From Bathymodiolus brooksi (Eukaryota > Mollusca > Bivalvia > Mytilida > Modiolidae): a stretch of 64,000 bases of DNA. Position numbers and translations under genes: made by a program. This document shows, piece by piece, positions 12,294 to 23,399 of the stretch (position 1 is the stretch's first letter; every line of letters begins with the position of its first letter). The notes below the pieces were generated by a model that saw only the letters and a list, made by a program, of their open reading frames with translations, searched no databases and was not told the DNA's origin. The stretch lies in assembly GCA_963680875.1 (NCBI GenBank), contig OY804579.1, forward strand, positions 53,334,036-53,398,035, read 5' to 3'.

Positions 12294-14749
12294 CAGGGGG
12301 ACTAACCGGTTAATCGAGAAAAGTCGTTCGTGTACGATATTTCCGGTTTTTGAAAGTAAGGTAAGACCACAGGCGCATGGGGCATGGATTCTCTACTACC
12401 CCCCCCCCCCTTTTTCAAAATTTTCATATAAATCATTCCTTTTTCAAAATTTTCATAATCATTCGTTTTTTCTTCATTTGACAATATCAGTAGACGTCAT
12501 ACATCATGAATACAGAATACACGTATTATTCATCATGTATGACGTCTACTGATATTGTCAAATGAAGAAAAAACGAATGATTATGAAAATTTTGAAAAAA
12601 GCGGGGTAGTAGAGAAAAGGGGGGAGGAGGAAACGAAATCCATGCCCCATGCGCCTGTGGGTAAGACACCAAATTTCAATATTCTTTTGTAAATATAAGC
12701 ATAAAGCAAAAAAAAAGCTTCGTAGTTCCTTACATGAATAATTAATCAATTTAATTCGAAAGAGTAAACTTCATAACAGACTTTCATTTTTCAATAATTT
12801 GGTCAGAAACGTAGATGTCATTCTATTTTTTGTTTTCAGAGTTTCCATTTTCTAGCAAAAAACGCAAATTTTCTAATAAAATTAACATTTTATGACAGAA
12901 AATAAATTTGAACTTCAAAGTTACTTTATCTTATACTTACTTTTCGTGAGAATTCTTGACTTAAGCAAAGATATAGATTCCTTTTTGCATATTTCCAATT
13001 TTTTTGTTCGTGAACGAACGTGTTATTGAAAAATATGGTCGTGTACGATGTATTAACATTTTTGCAGACTATGGTTTTTGTGTGTTCCACTTGTGTTGAC
13101 CTTGATTTCGGCGTGGAAATCTTTCTTTTAGTACGATATGGTTTATTTGGTGTTGTCCTTATATCATTTTTGCTGTTTTCTGAAACTTGGCAGTTTTTCC
13201 AGTAATGTTTTTTTCGGGTAATTTGTTTTCTTCTTGAAACAGGTTTTGGAAGTATAGTCATGGTTTATCTACAAACATATAAATCATGCATACTTACTTT
13301 ATTATGTAGGTTTACGGTTCTTTGGCTTTCACCTTTTGGTAATTTTGACTATATTTTGTTCATATTTTTGACTTATTATTTGGGTTTCCAAACTTTTGGC
13401 GTTTAGCTCTGCTGACGAGGAATTATTTTCCGAAATGGCCATCCAAGACATCAAAATAGGTATAGATTGTTTTTTTTTCTACATGCAAAAGTTATTGTCG
13501 TTTAAGTACTGTTCCATGTAAGAGTCAGGCAATGGCACATCAATTGTTTAACTTTTTTTTTATTAAAACTGGTTAAAAGTGTTCATATGGTAATCCAAAC
13601 ATTTCCTTCTATTTCGGATTTTCATAAAACTAATAATTTTTTAGTAGTTATAGATTGAACATTATGGCGGGAACGTTTTCACGTACTTTTTACTGCATAA
13701 TGGAACCAAATATTTGCGTGTTAATATCTACAAAAGGCATTTTGAGCCATAGCATCGTATACATACATGCAAGTGCTCCTGATTATATTTCAGTCATAAC
13801 TTTTTTGTTTAAATTACATTTGAATTTTTGACTATAAGGGAAGACATTTTGGCGAAAATTTTCCCGTACTTTATTATGATTTTTATTGCAGGAGGTATTG
13901 ACCTTTTCGTGGAATTTGCTGTGTGTGGGGGGTATTAGTTAGCCTTTGGCTTACAGTTCTATTTTGAGGTCGAACGTGTTTCAATACTCAACATAATATT
14001 TTCTTAAAATGGATGAGTACTTACAATTGGTGTTGCCTGATTCTTACAAAGAATAGTACATACAAATATATTCATGAATGTCTATTAGTAATTACTTAGA
14101 AATAGGTTTTCGATGACGCAAAACACCGCAAATTATATCTTGCCGCGCTCATATTTCATGAGACACACTTATAAAAAGCAACATTAGAAAATAATTCATT
14201 TAAATTGCTAACAAAAATGCAAGTATCTTATATTGAGTAAATCGTTCACGAACATCGATCACGAACAAGAAATTTTTAACCTGTTCGTTCACGAACAAAA
14301 AAATGAAAAAAATATAATTTTCCCGTCATATTTTGCATATTTTGTGAAAAAGGTCTTTTAACCACTCCAATATAGAAGAATGTTTCCATTAAAGTGATGT
14401 TTCAGTCATAAAAAAGTGTAAATGTGTGAATATAGGAATATTATAGTTCTGGTGACATTTTGATGCAATGCTTTTTAGACTTTCTGACCACATTTCACGC
14501 AAGGTTTATATCAACGAAAGTTTTGGAGCATACACCATCAAAGATATACACTAAAGGAAGGGAACTGCGAAGAGATAATTAATAATTGTTTCCTTAATTA
14601 GTAATAATTGAAGCTTACCGTCAAGGAATCATGTCAGGATCCTCAAAATAATCGTACACGAACTAGTAACCGAATCGTTCACGAATCAAAAAACCCGATT
14701 AACAATCGTACACGAACGGCTTTTCTCGATTAACCGGTTGGTCCCCCTG
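12294..14749. mobile_element. 2.46-kb transposon with CAGGGGGAC ends and TACTG duplication
   Basis: The two ends are inverted copies over about 45 bp with only two or so mismatches, starting CAGGGGGACTAACCGGTTAA on the left. The direct repeat TACTG flanks both sides (12289-12293, 14750-14754). The palindrome-like motif TCGTTCACGAAC or TCGTACACGAAC recurs near 13010, 13040, 14250-14300, 14650-14720 and in the ends themselves, resembling subterminal transposase sites. A basic 111-codon frame (13261-12926, minus) shows no known domain. Non-autonomous. Confidence 0.72.
12368..12659. mobile_element. hAT-like palindromic MITE nested in the larger transposon
   Basis: A 292-bp near-palindrome with ends CACAGGCGCATGGGGCATGG, flanked by the 8-bp duplication GGTAAGAC (12360-12367, 12660-12667). 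The centre is at about 12514. The 8-bp duplication and CA-rich tips suit the hAT superfamily. It interrupts the 12294-14749 element and so is younger than it. Confidence 0.8.
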
Positions 14750-14754
14750 TACTG

Positions 14755-14900
14755 AAGGAGCAATCAAAAATGGACACTCCAGAGAAACTGGCAACACATA
14801 GGGTACAAAAAGCGAGGAAAAACAAAATCACAACACAATATGTGTTGGACACCACTATACGCAAACCTAGCAAATAAGATTTGAGCCCTCCTACAAAGAA
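14755..14900 (-). mobile_element. Penelope-like element 3'-tail fragment
   Basis: Contains GGAGCAATCAAAAATGGACA, CCAGAGAAACTGGCAACACA and GAGCCCTCCTACAAA, shared with copies at 36655-36965, 45705-45870 and (inverted) 58060-58660. These are 3' non-coding tails of one retroelement family. Confidence 0.55.
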
Positions 14901-15100
14901 CTATATATTTTTGAAATTTTACATATTATAAGACGACTTTAAAGATATTTTAAAGGGATAGTTCTTTTCAATTTTGTTATGATCTTTCATAAGTACTTGG
15001 AATCGTCGTATTACATTATCGAATTTTGGAACTATTTGCAACGCATGTCTGTATTACGTGCGTGTCCGAATACACACATGAATATATTTTTAGATTACTA

Positions 15101-15364
15101 ATGGTTTGGTTGATTTAGGTTTATGGTTTTTAACGCCACTTTCAAAAATATTGCAGTTATATCGTGGCGGTCAGTTTTATGGGTGGAGAATACCTGAGTA
15201 CCCGGAGAAAACCATCGACCTGTCGCAAGTCACTGACAAGCTTTATTACGTAATGTATCGAGTGCAGATCGCCATAAACGGGTTCGATCTCACAACTTTA
15301 GTGGTGATAGGCACTGATTGCACAGATAGTTGTAAGTCCAACTACCATACGATGACGGCCCCTA
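15101..15364 (-). mobile_element. tRNA-derived SINE, family 1
   Basis: Reverse-strand copy running from the tail (TTTATGGTTTTTAACGCCAC) to the head (GATGACGGCCCC). It contains the B-box-like GGTTCGATCTCACAAC region in inverse sense. Confidence 0.65.
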
Positions 15365-15702
15365 GATTACTAATGATAATTTCCAGTGATCTCGGGAAAA
15401 TATGACCATTCCATGACATTTATTTTGCAATGTCCATGTACACGTCCTTAAATCGATTTGACGGCTATGAAGATCTGTGGACGGATGGTCCGATGGGCGT
15501 GTGGGAAAAATTTAACAAACATCTCATTTTAGTTAGGTTGTTTGTAACGTATAATTTCTAGAATTGAAATGTGCTTTTTTTTCTAAATTTATTGGAAATA
15601 ATTAAACTGTAAATGATATGGAAACAGTATTGAATTTATACAACATCTGCAGTGTGTTTTAACTTGTAACGAAATATTCTCTCTCATACCACCAAGATAG
15701 AA

Positions 15703-15751
15703 ATGAAGTGCTTAGTTTTTATGTTAATAATTGGATTTATTGTGGTAAATG
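15703..15751 (+). CDS. exon 1 of the cysteine-rich peptide gene: signal peptide
   Basis: ATG at 15703 in the context GATAGAAATGAAG. The peptide MKCLVFMLIIGFIVVNG is a textbook short secretion signal. The exon ends after the first base of a glycine codon with donor GTAAGA. Confidence 0.68.
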
Positions 15752-16172
15752 GTAAGAAAATTTATCTGAAGGATTGGATTTTCTTTCAATTCCCTTTCTT
15801 ACTGGTATAGGTTTGATTTATGGTGTTTAACGCCACTTTCAACAATATTTCAGTTATATTGTGGCGGTCAGTAAACCAGAGTACCCTGAATAAACCACCG
15901 ACCTGTCGCAAGTCACTGACAAACTTTATCACATAATGTTGTATAGAGCACACCTCGCACAACTTTAGTGATGCATGATAGGCACTGATTGCACAGGTAG
16001 TTGTAAATCCAACATCTATACGATTATGACCACGACGGCCCCGTGTGACCTAAACAATGTCCGATTAAGTAAAAGTGCTGCTCCACAGGAAAACGAACCA
16101 TAACTGCAGGAATTTATTGGTGGTATGAAAAAGAGACATTTGGTTTGCAAAATATATAATGTCGACAAGGGT

Positions 16173-16205
<33 letters not shown>

Positions 16206-19200
16206 ACACAGTTATTACAAAGCACTAGCTATATAGGCATGTTTGTGAAACCCGTGACACTTTACACAATTAAGTAAAAAAACGCAATATAGTGTTTTTC
16301 ACCTATTGTAATGACAGACATACGTAATGTATAATGTTGTATATATTTTAGGAGTAACAACAAGATCTACTAGGGACTGTAAACGTCCGTCTGAGATGTA
16401 GACATTCATTGTAATAATTACAGACATACATAATGTATAATGTTGTATATATTTTAGGAGTAACATCAAGTTCTACTAGGGACTGTAAACGTCCGTCTGA
16501 GATGTAGACATTCATTGTAATAATTACAGACATACATAATGTATTATGTTATATATATTTTAGGAGTAACAACAAGATCTACTAGGGACTGTAAACGTCC
16601 GTCTGAGATGTAGACATTCATTGTAATAATTACAGACATACATAATGTATTATGTTATATATATTTTAGGAGTAACATCAAGTTCTACTAGGGGCTGTAA
16701 ACGTCCGTATGAGATGTAGACATTCATTGTAATAATTACAGACATACATAATGTATTATGTTATATATATTTTAGGAGTAACAACAAGATCTACTAGGGA
16801 CTGTAAACGTCCGTCTGAGATGTAGACATTCATTGTAATAATTACAGACATACATAATGTATTATGTTATATATATTTTAGGAGTAACATCAAGTTCTAC
16901 TAGGGGCTGTAAACGTCCGTATGAGATGTAGACATTCATTGTAATAATTACAGACATACATAATGTATTATGTTATATATATTTTAGGAGTAACAACAAG
17001 ATCTACTAGGGACTGTAAACGTCCGTCTGAGATGTAGACATTCATTGTAATAATTACAGACATACATAATGTATTATGTTATATATATTTTAGGAGTAAC
17101 ATCAAGTTCTACTAGGGGCTGTAAACGTCCGTCTGAGATGTAGACATTCATTGTAATAATTACAGACATACATAATGTATTATGTTATATATATTTTAGG
17201 AGTAACATCAAGTTCTACTAGGGGCTGTAAACGTCCGTATGAGATGTAGACATTCATTGTAATAATTACAGACATACATAATGTATTATGTTATATATAT
17301 TTTAGGAGTAACAACAAGATCTACTAGGGGCTGTAAACGTCCGTATGAGATGTAGACATTCATTGTAATAATTACAGACATACATAATGTATTATGTTAT
17401 ATATATTTTAGGAGTAACAACAAGGTCTACTAGGGGCTGTAACGTCCGTCTGAGATGTAGACATTCATTGTAATAATTACATACAGACATACATAATGTA
17501 TTATGTTATATATATTTTAGGAGTAACAACAAGATCTACTAGGGACTGTAAACGTCCGTCTGAGATGTAGACATTCATTGTAATAATTACAGACATACAT
17601 AGTGTATTATGTTATATATATTTTAGGAGTAACATCAAGTTCTACTAGGGGCTGTAAACGTCCGTATGAGATGTAGACATTCATTGTAATAATTACAGAC
17701 ATACATAATGTATTATGTTATATATATTTTAGGAGTAACAACAAGGTCTACTAGGGGCTGTAAACGTCCGTATGAGATGTAGACATTCATTGTAATAATT
17801 ACAGACATACATAATGTATTATGTTATATATATTTTAGGAGTAACATCAAGTTCTACTAGGGGCTGTAAACGTCCGTATGAGATGTAGACATTCATTGTA
17901 ATAATTACAGACATACATAATGTATTATGTTATATATATTTTAGGAGTAACAACAAGATCTACTAGGGGCTGTAAACGTCCGTCTGAGATGTAGACATTC
18001 ATTGTAATAATTACAGACATACATAATGTATTATGTTATATATATTTTAGGAGTAACAACAAGATCTACTAGGGACTGTAAACGTCCGTCTGAGATGTAG
18101 ACGTTTATGTCCTGATAATTTGTTCCAAGTCATTGCCCTATTGTAATAATTACAGACATACATAATGTATTATGTTATATATATTTTAGGAGTATCAACA
18201 AGATCTACTAGGGGCTGTAAACGTCCGTCTGAGATGTAGACGTTTATGTCCTGATAATTTGTTCCAAGTCATTGCCCTATTGTAATAATTACAGACATAC
18301 ATAATGTATTATGTTACATATATTTTAGGAGTAACAACAAGGTCTACTAGGGGCTGTAATCGTATGAGATGTAGACGTATATGTCATGATAATTTGTTCC
18401 AAGTCAGTGCCAACGGCTGTATAACCTGTAGCTGTATGTTGAAATTATACAATTTTACAATTTTGGGCCCATAAAACTAGTTCAACCCCGCCACTTTTTA
18501 TTTAAGTGCCTGTATCAACCCAGGAAAGTGAGATGTCATGTATTTGTGTGTTAGGGGTCATGTATTTGTGTGTTAGGGGTCATGTATTTGTGTGTTAGGG
18601 GTCATGTATTTGTGTGTTAGGGGTCATGTATTTGTGGGTTAGGGGTCATGTATTTGTGGGTTAGGGGTCATGTATTTGTGTGTTAGGGGTCATGTATTTG
18701 TGTGTTAGGGGTCATGTATTTGTGTGTTAGGGGTCATGTATTTGTGTGTTAGGGGTCATGTATTTGTGTGTTAGGGGTCATGTATTTGTGTGTTAGTGGT
18801 CATGTATTTGTGTGTTAGGGGTCATGTATTTGTGTGTTAGGGGTCATGTATTTGTGTGTTAGGGGTCATGTATTTGTGTGTTAGGGGTCATGTATTTGTG
18901 TGTTAGGGGTCATGTATTTATGTGTTAGGGGTCATGTATTTGTGTGTTAGGGGTCATGTATTTGTGGGTTAGGGGTCATGTATTTGTGGGTTAGGGGTCA
19001 TGTATTTGTGGGTTAGGGGTATGCATTTTGTCTCTTTTTACGATTTTACTATTGGATTTTGGAAATTTAATGTTCTGACAATGTGGTATTTATTGTTTTT
19101 CCTTGTATTCCTTTTTTTATTTTAAAGAGATACCTGCTAAGTATTAAACGTTCTTGACACCAGTTCATTGTCCTACTTTAAAGAGAATTAAATGACACAT

Positions 19201-19541
19201 GAAAAGCACAGTGTCGGTAATTTATTCCTTAGGAAGATCAAAACAGTATAGCTGGGTATGAACTGATTTATCAGTATACTTAAGAAATAATTCACATTTC
19301 CATTCCTCGCGATGAACATCGGCCCTATGGACCAAGACCAGTAAAATTTGTTCGGATCCGTAATTATTTTTAGTTTTTATTTAGATTTAGATAATAAATT
19401 CAAGAATTTGATTGGACCAGTAAATTCAAATTTTCTTAGCGAGGACTGATATTTCTACAATATATTGTAGGTTGTTATCCGGGTGCGAAATGTATCAACA
19501 CTAGACCAGTACTTAGCACAGACCTTCCACCACCAAGATGA
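15703..19541 (+). CDS. secreted cysteine-rich antistasin-like peptide, three exons
   Basis: Exons 15703-15751, 18329-18433 and 19471-19541 join in phase 1 at both introns, giving 225 nt, about 74 residues and a TGA stop. AATAAA follows the stop by 18 nt. Exon 1 is a 17-residue signal peptide with hydrophobic core LVFMLIIGFIVV. The mature part has eight cysteines. The first six are spaced C-x4-C-x3-C-x11-C-x2-C-x1-C with the NGCxxCxC ending of antistasin domains, and the last two are in exon 3. Antistasin modules are small secreted serine-protease inhibitors. Function here is inferred from spacing only. Donors are AATG|GTAAGA and AGCT|GTATGT; acceptors are tattttag and tattgtag. Intron 1 carries 18 partial copies of exon 2. 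Expression is not shown by the sequence. Confidence 0.68.
15808..16041 (-). mobile_element. tRNA-derived SINE, family 1, in intron 1
   Basis: Tail phrase TGGTGTTTAACGCCACTTTC on the left and head CACGACGGCCCC on the right; reverse orientation relative to the gene. Confidence 0.65.
16173..16204 (+). repeat. poly-G tract of 32
   Basis: An uninterrupted G run in intron 1 of the peptide gene. Length is likely polymorphic or uncertain in assembly. Confidence 0.85.
16306..18328 (+). repeat. 18 tandem partial copies of exon 2 with their splice acceptors
   Basis: The unit is mostly 106 bp, the last two being 139 bp. Each contains a T-rich acceptor (TATATTTTAG) followed by GAGTAAC and the first part of exon 2. 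Exon-like starts lie at 16352, 16458, 16564, 16670, 16776, 16882, 16988, 17094, 17200, 17306, 17412, 17521, 17627, 17733, 17839, 17945, 18051 and 18190. The genuine exon at 18329 is the nineteenth. Spliced in phase, nearly every copy would end at TAG after some 16 codons, because each carries about 4 nt more than the genuine exon. Copy 17412 lacks one base and restores the frame briefly. All short copies lack the second half of the cysteine module. Confidence 0.85.
18329..18433 (+). CDS. exon 2 of the cysteine-rich peptide gene: antistasin-like module
   Basis: A 105-bp symmetrical phase 1-1 exon. It encodes RGCNRMRCRRIC and NGCITCSC, with the sixth cysteine codon split at donor GTATGT. It is the only one of the nineteen exon-like units whose frame stays open to a donor. 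Reading through the donor would instead add 13 residues and stop at 18472, leaving six cysteines. Confidence 0.68.
18531..19022 (+). repeat. 22-bp minisatellite in intron 2
   Basis: About 22 tandem copies of TGTATTTGTGTGTTAGGGGTCA with few variants (GGGTTAG near 18630-18660 and 18960-19015). It lies between exons 2 and 3. Confidence 0.9.
19471..19541 (+). CDS. exon 3 of the cysteine-rich peptide gene: C-terminal tail and stop
   Basis: Acceptor atatattgtag. Its first two bases complete the sixth cysteine codon, then come CYPGAKC and a proline-rich end (LPPPR) before TGA. It brings the cysteine count to eight, an even number. Confidence 0.62.
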
Positions 19542-19559
19542 ATACAAGAATTAAAATGA

Positions 19560-19565
19560 AATAAA
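19560..19565 (+). terminator. polyadenylation signal AATAAA
   Basis: Canonical hexamer 18 nt after the stop of the cysteine-rich peptide gene, supporting that gene's 3' end. Confidence 0.5.
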
Positions 19566-19569
19566 TTGT

Positions 19570-20060
19570 TCCAACAATTATAACATGTTGCCATTTTCAG
19601 TGCATGACAGTTGGATTCCTATATTAATACTCATTCGTTTAACATGAGTTGTGGAGTTTGCGACCATATGATGTCATACTCTAATTAAGATTTAATGGGG
19701 CCTTATACAAGTGATCCCACTTGTGAATGACCTCTCATCTTCGCTATCCAAGGGTAATGATCGTCCTCCTGAAGGAGGAGGCGGGTCGTGACCCTTGGCT
19801 ACAGAAGACGATGACCCTTTATCTGAGGTTAAATGTTTTGGCATAATGTATTTCTTATAGATACGAAACGTTCGTTCCGATCCATACACCCATAGCGGAT
19901 AACGGATCAAGAAGACTTCAGTTGTACCTCAAGATTAGGAAAACGGCAATTTGATTGAATGGATAAATTGATGTCCCATATACGTGACCACTTACGGGTT
20001 TCGTTAGATCTAAAAATAAATCCATAGACATATAAGAAAAGGAGAAGACATTGTAATTAG
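19570..20060. other. no gene recognised; hairpin near 19750-19796
   Basis: A 72-codon minus frame (19910-19692) has no recognisable domain or splice borders. Part of it is a GC-rich hairpin (CCTCCTGAAGGAGG), so I do not call it a gene. Confidence 0.4.
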
Positions 20061-20062
20061 AA

Positions 20063-20307
20063 CAGGGGTCCGTTGTTGAACTTGTGATTTTAAGCTAATC
20101 ATATGATTAGCCCTAATTACATTGTTTATTCCTAATCACATAATTAGCTAATGCAATGATTAAATATGATTAGTTAATACATTGATTAAAAACAGTTCAG
20201 CATCAGAACTTAATCATTGCATTAGCTAAGTATGTGATTAGGAATTGAAAATGTAATTAGGGCTAATCATATGATTAGTTTAATCACAAGTTCAACAAGG
20301 ACCCCTG
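20063..20307. mobile_element. palindromic MITE with CAGGGGTCC ends
   Basis: A 245-bp near-palindrome. The left arm CAGGGGTCCGTTGTTGAACT is mirrored on the right by AGTTCAACAAGGACCCCTG, and both arms contain CTAATCATATGATTAGCCC. No convincing target-site duplication. Confidence 0.7.
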
Positions 20308-20439
20308 GTTTTTAATATATTTCGTCTTGAATTATCAACCTAATCATATATTCATATTATGAGAAATCGCCTCTTACATGGTTCATCCATTGTTACACGA
20401 ATATAAATCCCCACCTCCCACGTGCACACAACATGGTTA

Positions 20440-21142
20440 ATTTCCATTAAAAATGTAACTCTATTTATACCCCCCACTACAACTTCGTTGTGGGGGGTAT
20501 AAATAGAGTTACATTTTTAATGGGGGGTATAAATAGAGTTACATTTTTAATGGAAATTAACCATGTTGTGCATACTGGTTTCACCATGTTCGTCCGTCCG
20601 TCCGTCTGTCGACAAATCCTATGTCGTACGATAACTTGAGTTGTGCTTCTTAGAATCTTTTAAAATTTTATCAGCTGTTTACTGGTGAAGAGAGGAGGAT
20701 CCCTTTCATTTTTGACGATTTTCACTTTTGCCGTTCCAGAGTTATTGGACTTGATATGACGGAAAATATGATGTTTACCCTATGTCGTATGATAACTTGA
20801 GTTGTGTTTCTCAGAATGTTTTGAAATTTTATCAGCGGCTTGCCGGTGAAGAGAGGAGGATCCCTTTCATTTTTGACGATTATCAGTTTTGCCGTTCCCG
20901 AGTTATTGGACTTGATATGACGGAAAATAGGATTTTTACCCTATGTCGTATGATAACTTGAGTAGTGTTTCTCAGAATGTTTTGAAATTTTATCAGCAGC
21001 TTACCGGTGAAGAGAGGAGGGTTCCTTTCATTTTTGGTCGGAATAATCAGTAATGTTTTGGTTATGGAAATAGGTTGGACAGATGTGGGGAGCGGGGGGT
21101 ATATCTTACTGAGCTGTGCTCACAGTAATACTAGTTTTATTT
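20440..21142 (+). mobile_element. TATACCCCCC element, copy 2
   Basis: Starts in a large snapback, GTAACTCTATTTATACCCCC mirrored by GGGGGTATAAATAGAGTTAC, partly duplicated. It is followed by a CGTCCGTCCGTC microsatellite and three units of about 170 bp with GTGAAGAGAGGAGG. Inverted relative of 8158-8602. Non-coding. Confidence 0.65.
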
Positions 21143-21337
21143 GATCTCGTATTAAGATGTCTTCGGTAAAGGAAGATACACAATGTACCATTTTAATTTC
21201 GTTGGATCAATGTGATGTGGATTGTGAACTTTAACACTAGCTACTCAAGAGGTGGTATGAATCAGATGTGGATTCTGAAAAAAATCTAAAGAGTACATAC
21301 AATCTATGTCCCTCTCCTCCTGCAATAGCATTAAAAC

Positions 21338-23352
21338 ATGTTTAGCTCACCTGGCCATAGGCCATGTGAGCTTTTGTCATGGGTAAGCGTCCGCCGTCCG
21401 TCCGTCCGTTGGCTTTTCACATTTAAATCTTCTTCTCTGAAACATCTGAACAGATTTCAACCAAACTTGCCAGCAATGTTCACTGGATGGTCCTCTACCA
21501 GATTTGTGTTTTTGGTGCTGATTTGAAATCCAACATGGCTGCCAGGGTCCATAATGTGTTCTCATTGGCTGAAATTTTAAAAATCTGTCAGAAACCACTA
21601 AGTCAATTGAATTGTGACTTTGTAGGAATGATCATTGGGTGGTCCTGTACTAAAATTGTGAATCGTTTGCCGATCGGAAATTCAAGATGGCCGCCATGAC
21701 TCGACTTAGTTTAACATTGGACCCTATGGGAATTTCACATTTTCATCTTTTTTTCTGAAACCACAAAACAGATTTGAACCAAACTTGACAGAAATGTTCA
21801 TTGGATGGTCATATACAAGATTGTTGTTTTTGGCGCTGATCGGAAATCCAACATGGCTGCCAGGGCCCATAATGTGTTCTGATTGGTCGAAATTTTAAAA
21901 ATCTTCTTGTTAGAAACCACTAAGCCAATTGAATTGTGACTTTGCAGGAATTATCATTGGGTGGTCCCGTACTAAACTTGTGAATCGTTTGCCGATCGGA
22001 AATTCAAGATGGCCGCCATGACTCGACTTAGTTTAACATTGGACCTATGGGAATTTCACATGTTCATCTTTTTTTCTGAAACCACAAAACAGATTTGAAC
22101 CAAACTTGGCAGAAATGTTCATTGGATGGTCATATACAAGATTTTTGTTTTTGGCGCTGATCGGAAATCCAACATGGCTGCCAGGGTCCATAATGTGTTC
22201 TGATTGATCGAAATTTAAAAAATCTTCTTGTTAGAAACCACTAAGCCAATTGAATTGTGACTTCGCAGGAATGATCATTGGGTGGTCCTGTACTAAAATT
22301 GTGAATCGTTTGCCGATCGGAAATTCAAGATGGCCGCCATGACTCGACTTAGTTTAACATTGGACCCTATGGGAATTTCACATTTTCATCTTTTTTTCTG
22401 AAACCACAAAACAGATTTGAACCAAACTTGGCAGAAATGTTCATTGGATGGTCATATACAAGATTTTTGTTTTTGGCGCTGATCGGAAATCCAACATGGC
22501 TGCCAGGGTCCATAATATGTTCTGATTGATCGAAATTAAAAAAATCTTCTTGTTAGAAACCACTAAGCCAATTGAATTGTGACTTTGCAGGAATGATCAT
22601 TGGATGGTCCTGTACTAAACTTGTGAATCGTTTGCCGATCGGAAATTCAAGATGGCCGCCATGACTCGACTTAGTTTAACATTGGACCCTATGGGAATTT
22701 CACATTTTCATCTTTTTTTCTGAAACCACAAAACAGATTTGAACCAAACTTGGCAGAAATGTTCATTGGATGGTCATATACAAGATTTTAAAGCAAACAT
22801 GGCATGGACGGTCCTTAAGTAGTCAATTTTCAAAATTGTGTCCAGTGACCCTGACCTCCATCCAAGATGGCCACCTTCAGCGGACATACTGTAGTTTTAA
22901 CATAGAACCCTATGGGAAAAAATGTTTTAAAATCTTCTCCTCTGAAACCAGTAAGCCAATATAGTAAACATGTCATCGATGGTCCTTAGGTGGTCAACTT
23001 CCAAAATTGTGTTCAGTGATCCCGATCTCGGTTCAAAATGGCCGCCGTCAGCAGACATAGTTTTAACATAGGACCCTATGGGAAAATTGCTTAAAAGTCT
23101 TCTCTTCTGAAACCAGTCAACCAATTTAAAGCAAACATGGCATGGATGGTCCTTGGGTAGTATACTTTCAAAATTGTGTCCGGTGACCACGACCTCCATC
23201 CAAGATGGCTGCCATGAGCAGACATAGTTTTAACATAGAACCCTATGGCAGTATGGGATTTGAATAGTAACTTAGATGTATTCGGCATGCAGAAATTCTT
23301 AAGAGGACTTATTTATTTAAGGTGAGCGATACAGGCTCATCTGAGCCTCTAG
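21338..23352 (+). mobile_element. 2-kb dispersed element, AGCTCACCTGGCC to GAGCCTCTAG
   Basis: Opens TTTAGCTCACCTGGCCATAG with a CCGTCCGTCCGTC tract and closes GGTGAGCGATACAGGCTCAT. The middle has four tandem modules at 322-bp spacing (CCGCCATGACTCGACTTAG at 21691, 22013, 22334 and 22656), then diverged modules to 23230. Open frames inside come from the repeat. Similar elements are common in mollusc genomes (from memory). Confidence 0.7.
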
Positions 23353-23399
23353 TTTTTTATTCAAATACTTTATTGAATAAATGCAAAAATACATATCCA

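Noticed and set aside
12926..13261. A transposase frame in the 2.46-kb element
   Set aside because: The 111-codon basic peptide shows no DDE, zinc-finger or other recognisable motif and overlaps repeated motifs.
16306..18328. A CRISPR-like or plain intergenic satellite
   Set aside because: No spacers; each unit contains the same splice acceptor and exon start as the adjacent gene, so it is better read as partial exon duplication.
19692..19910. A 72-codon minus-strand gene
   Set aside because: Half of it is a GC-rich hairpin, with no recognisable domain, acceptor or donor.
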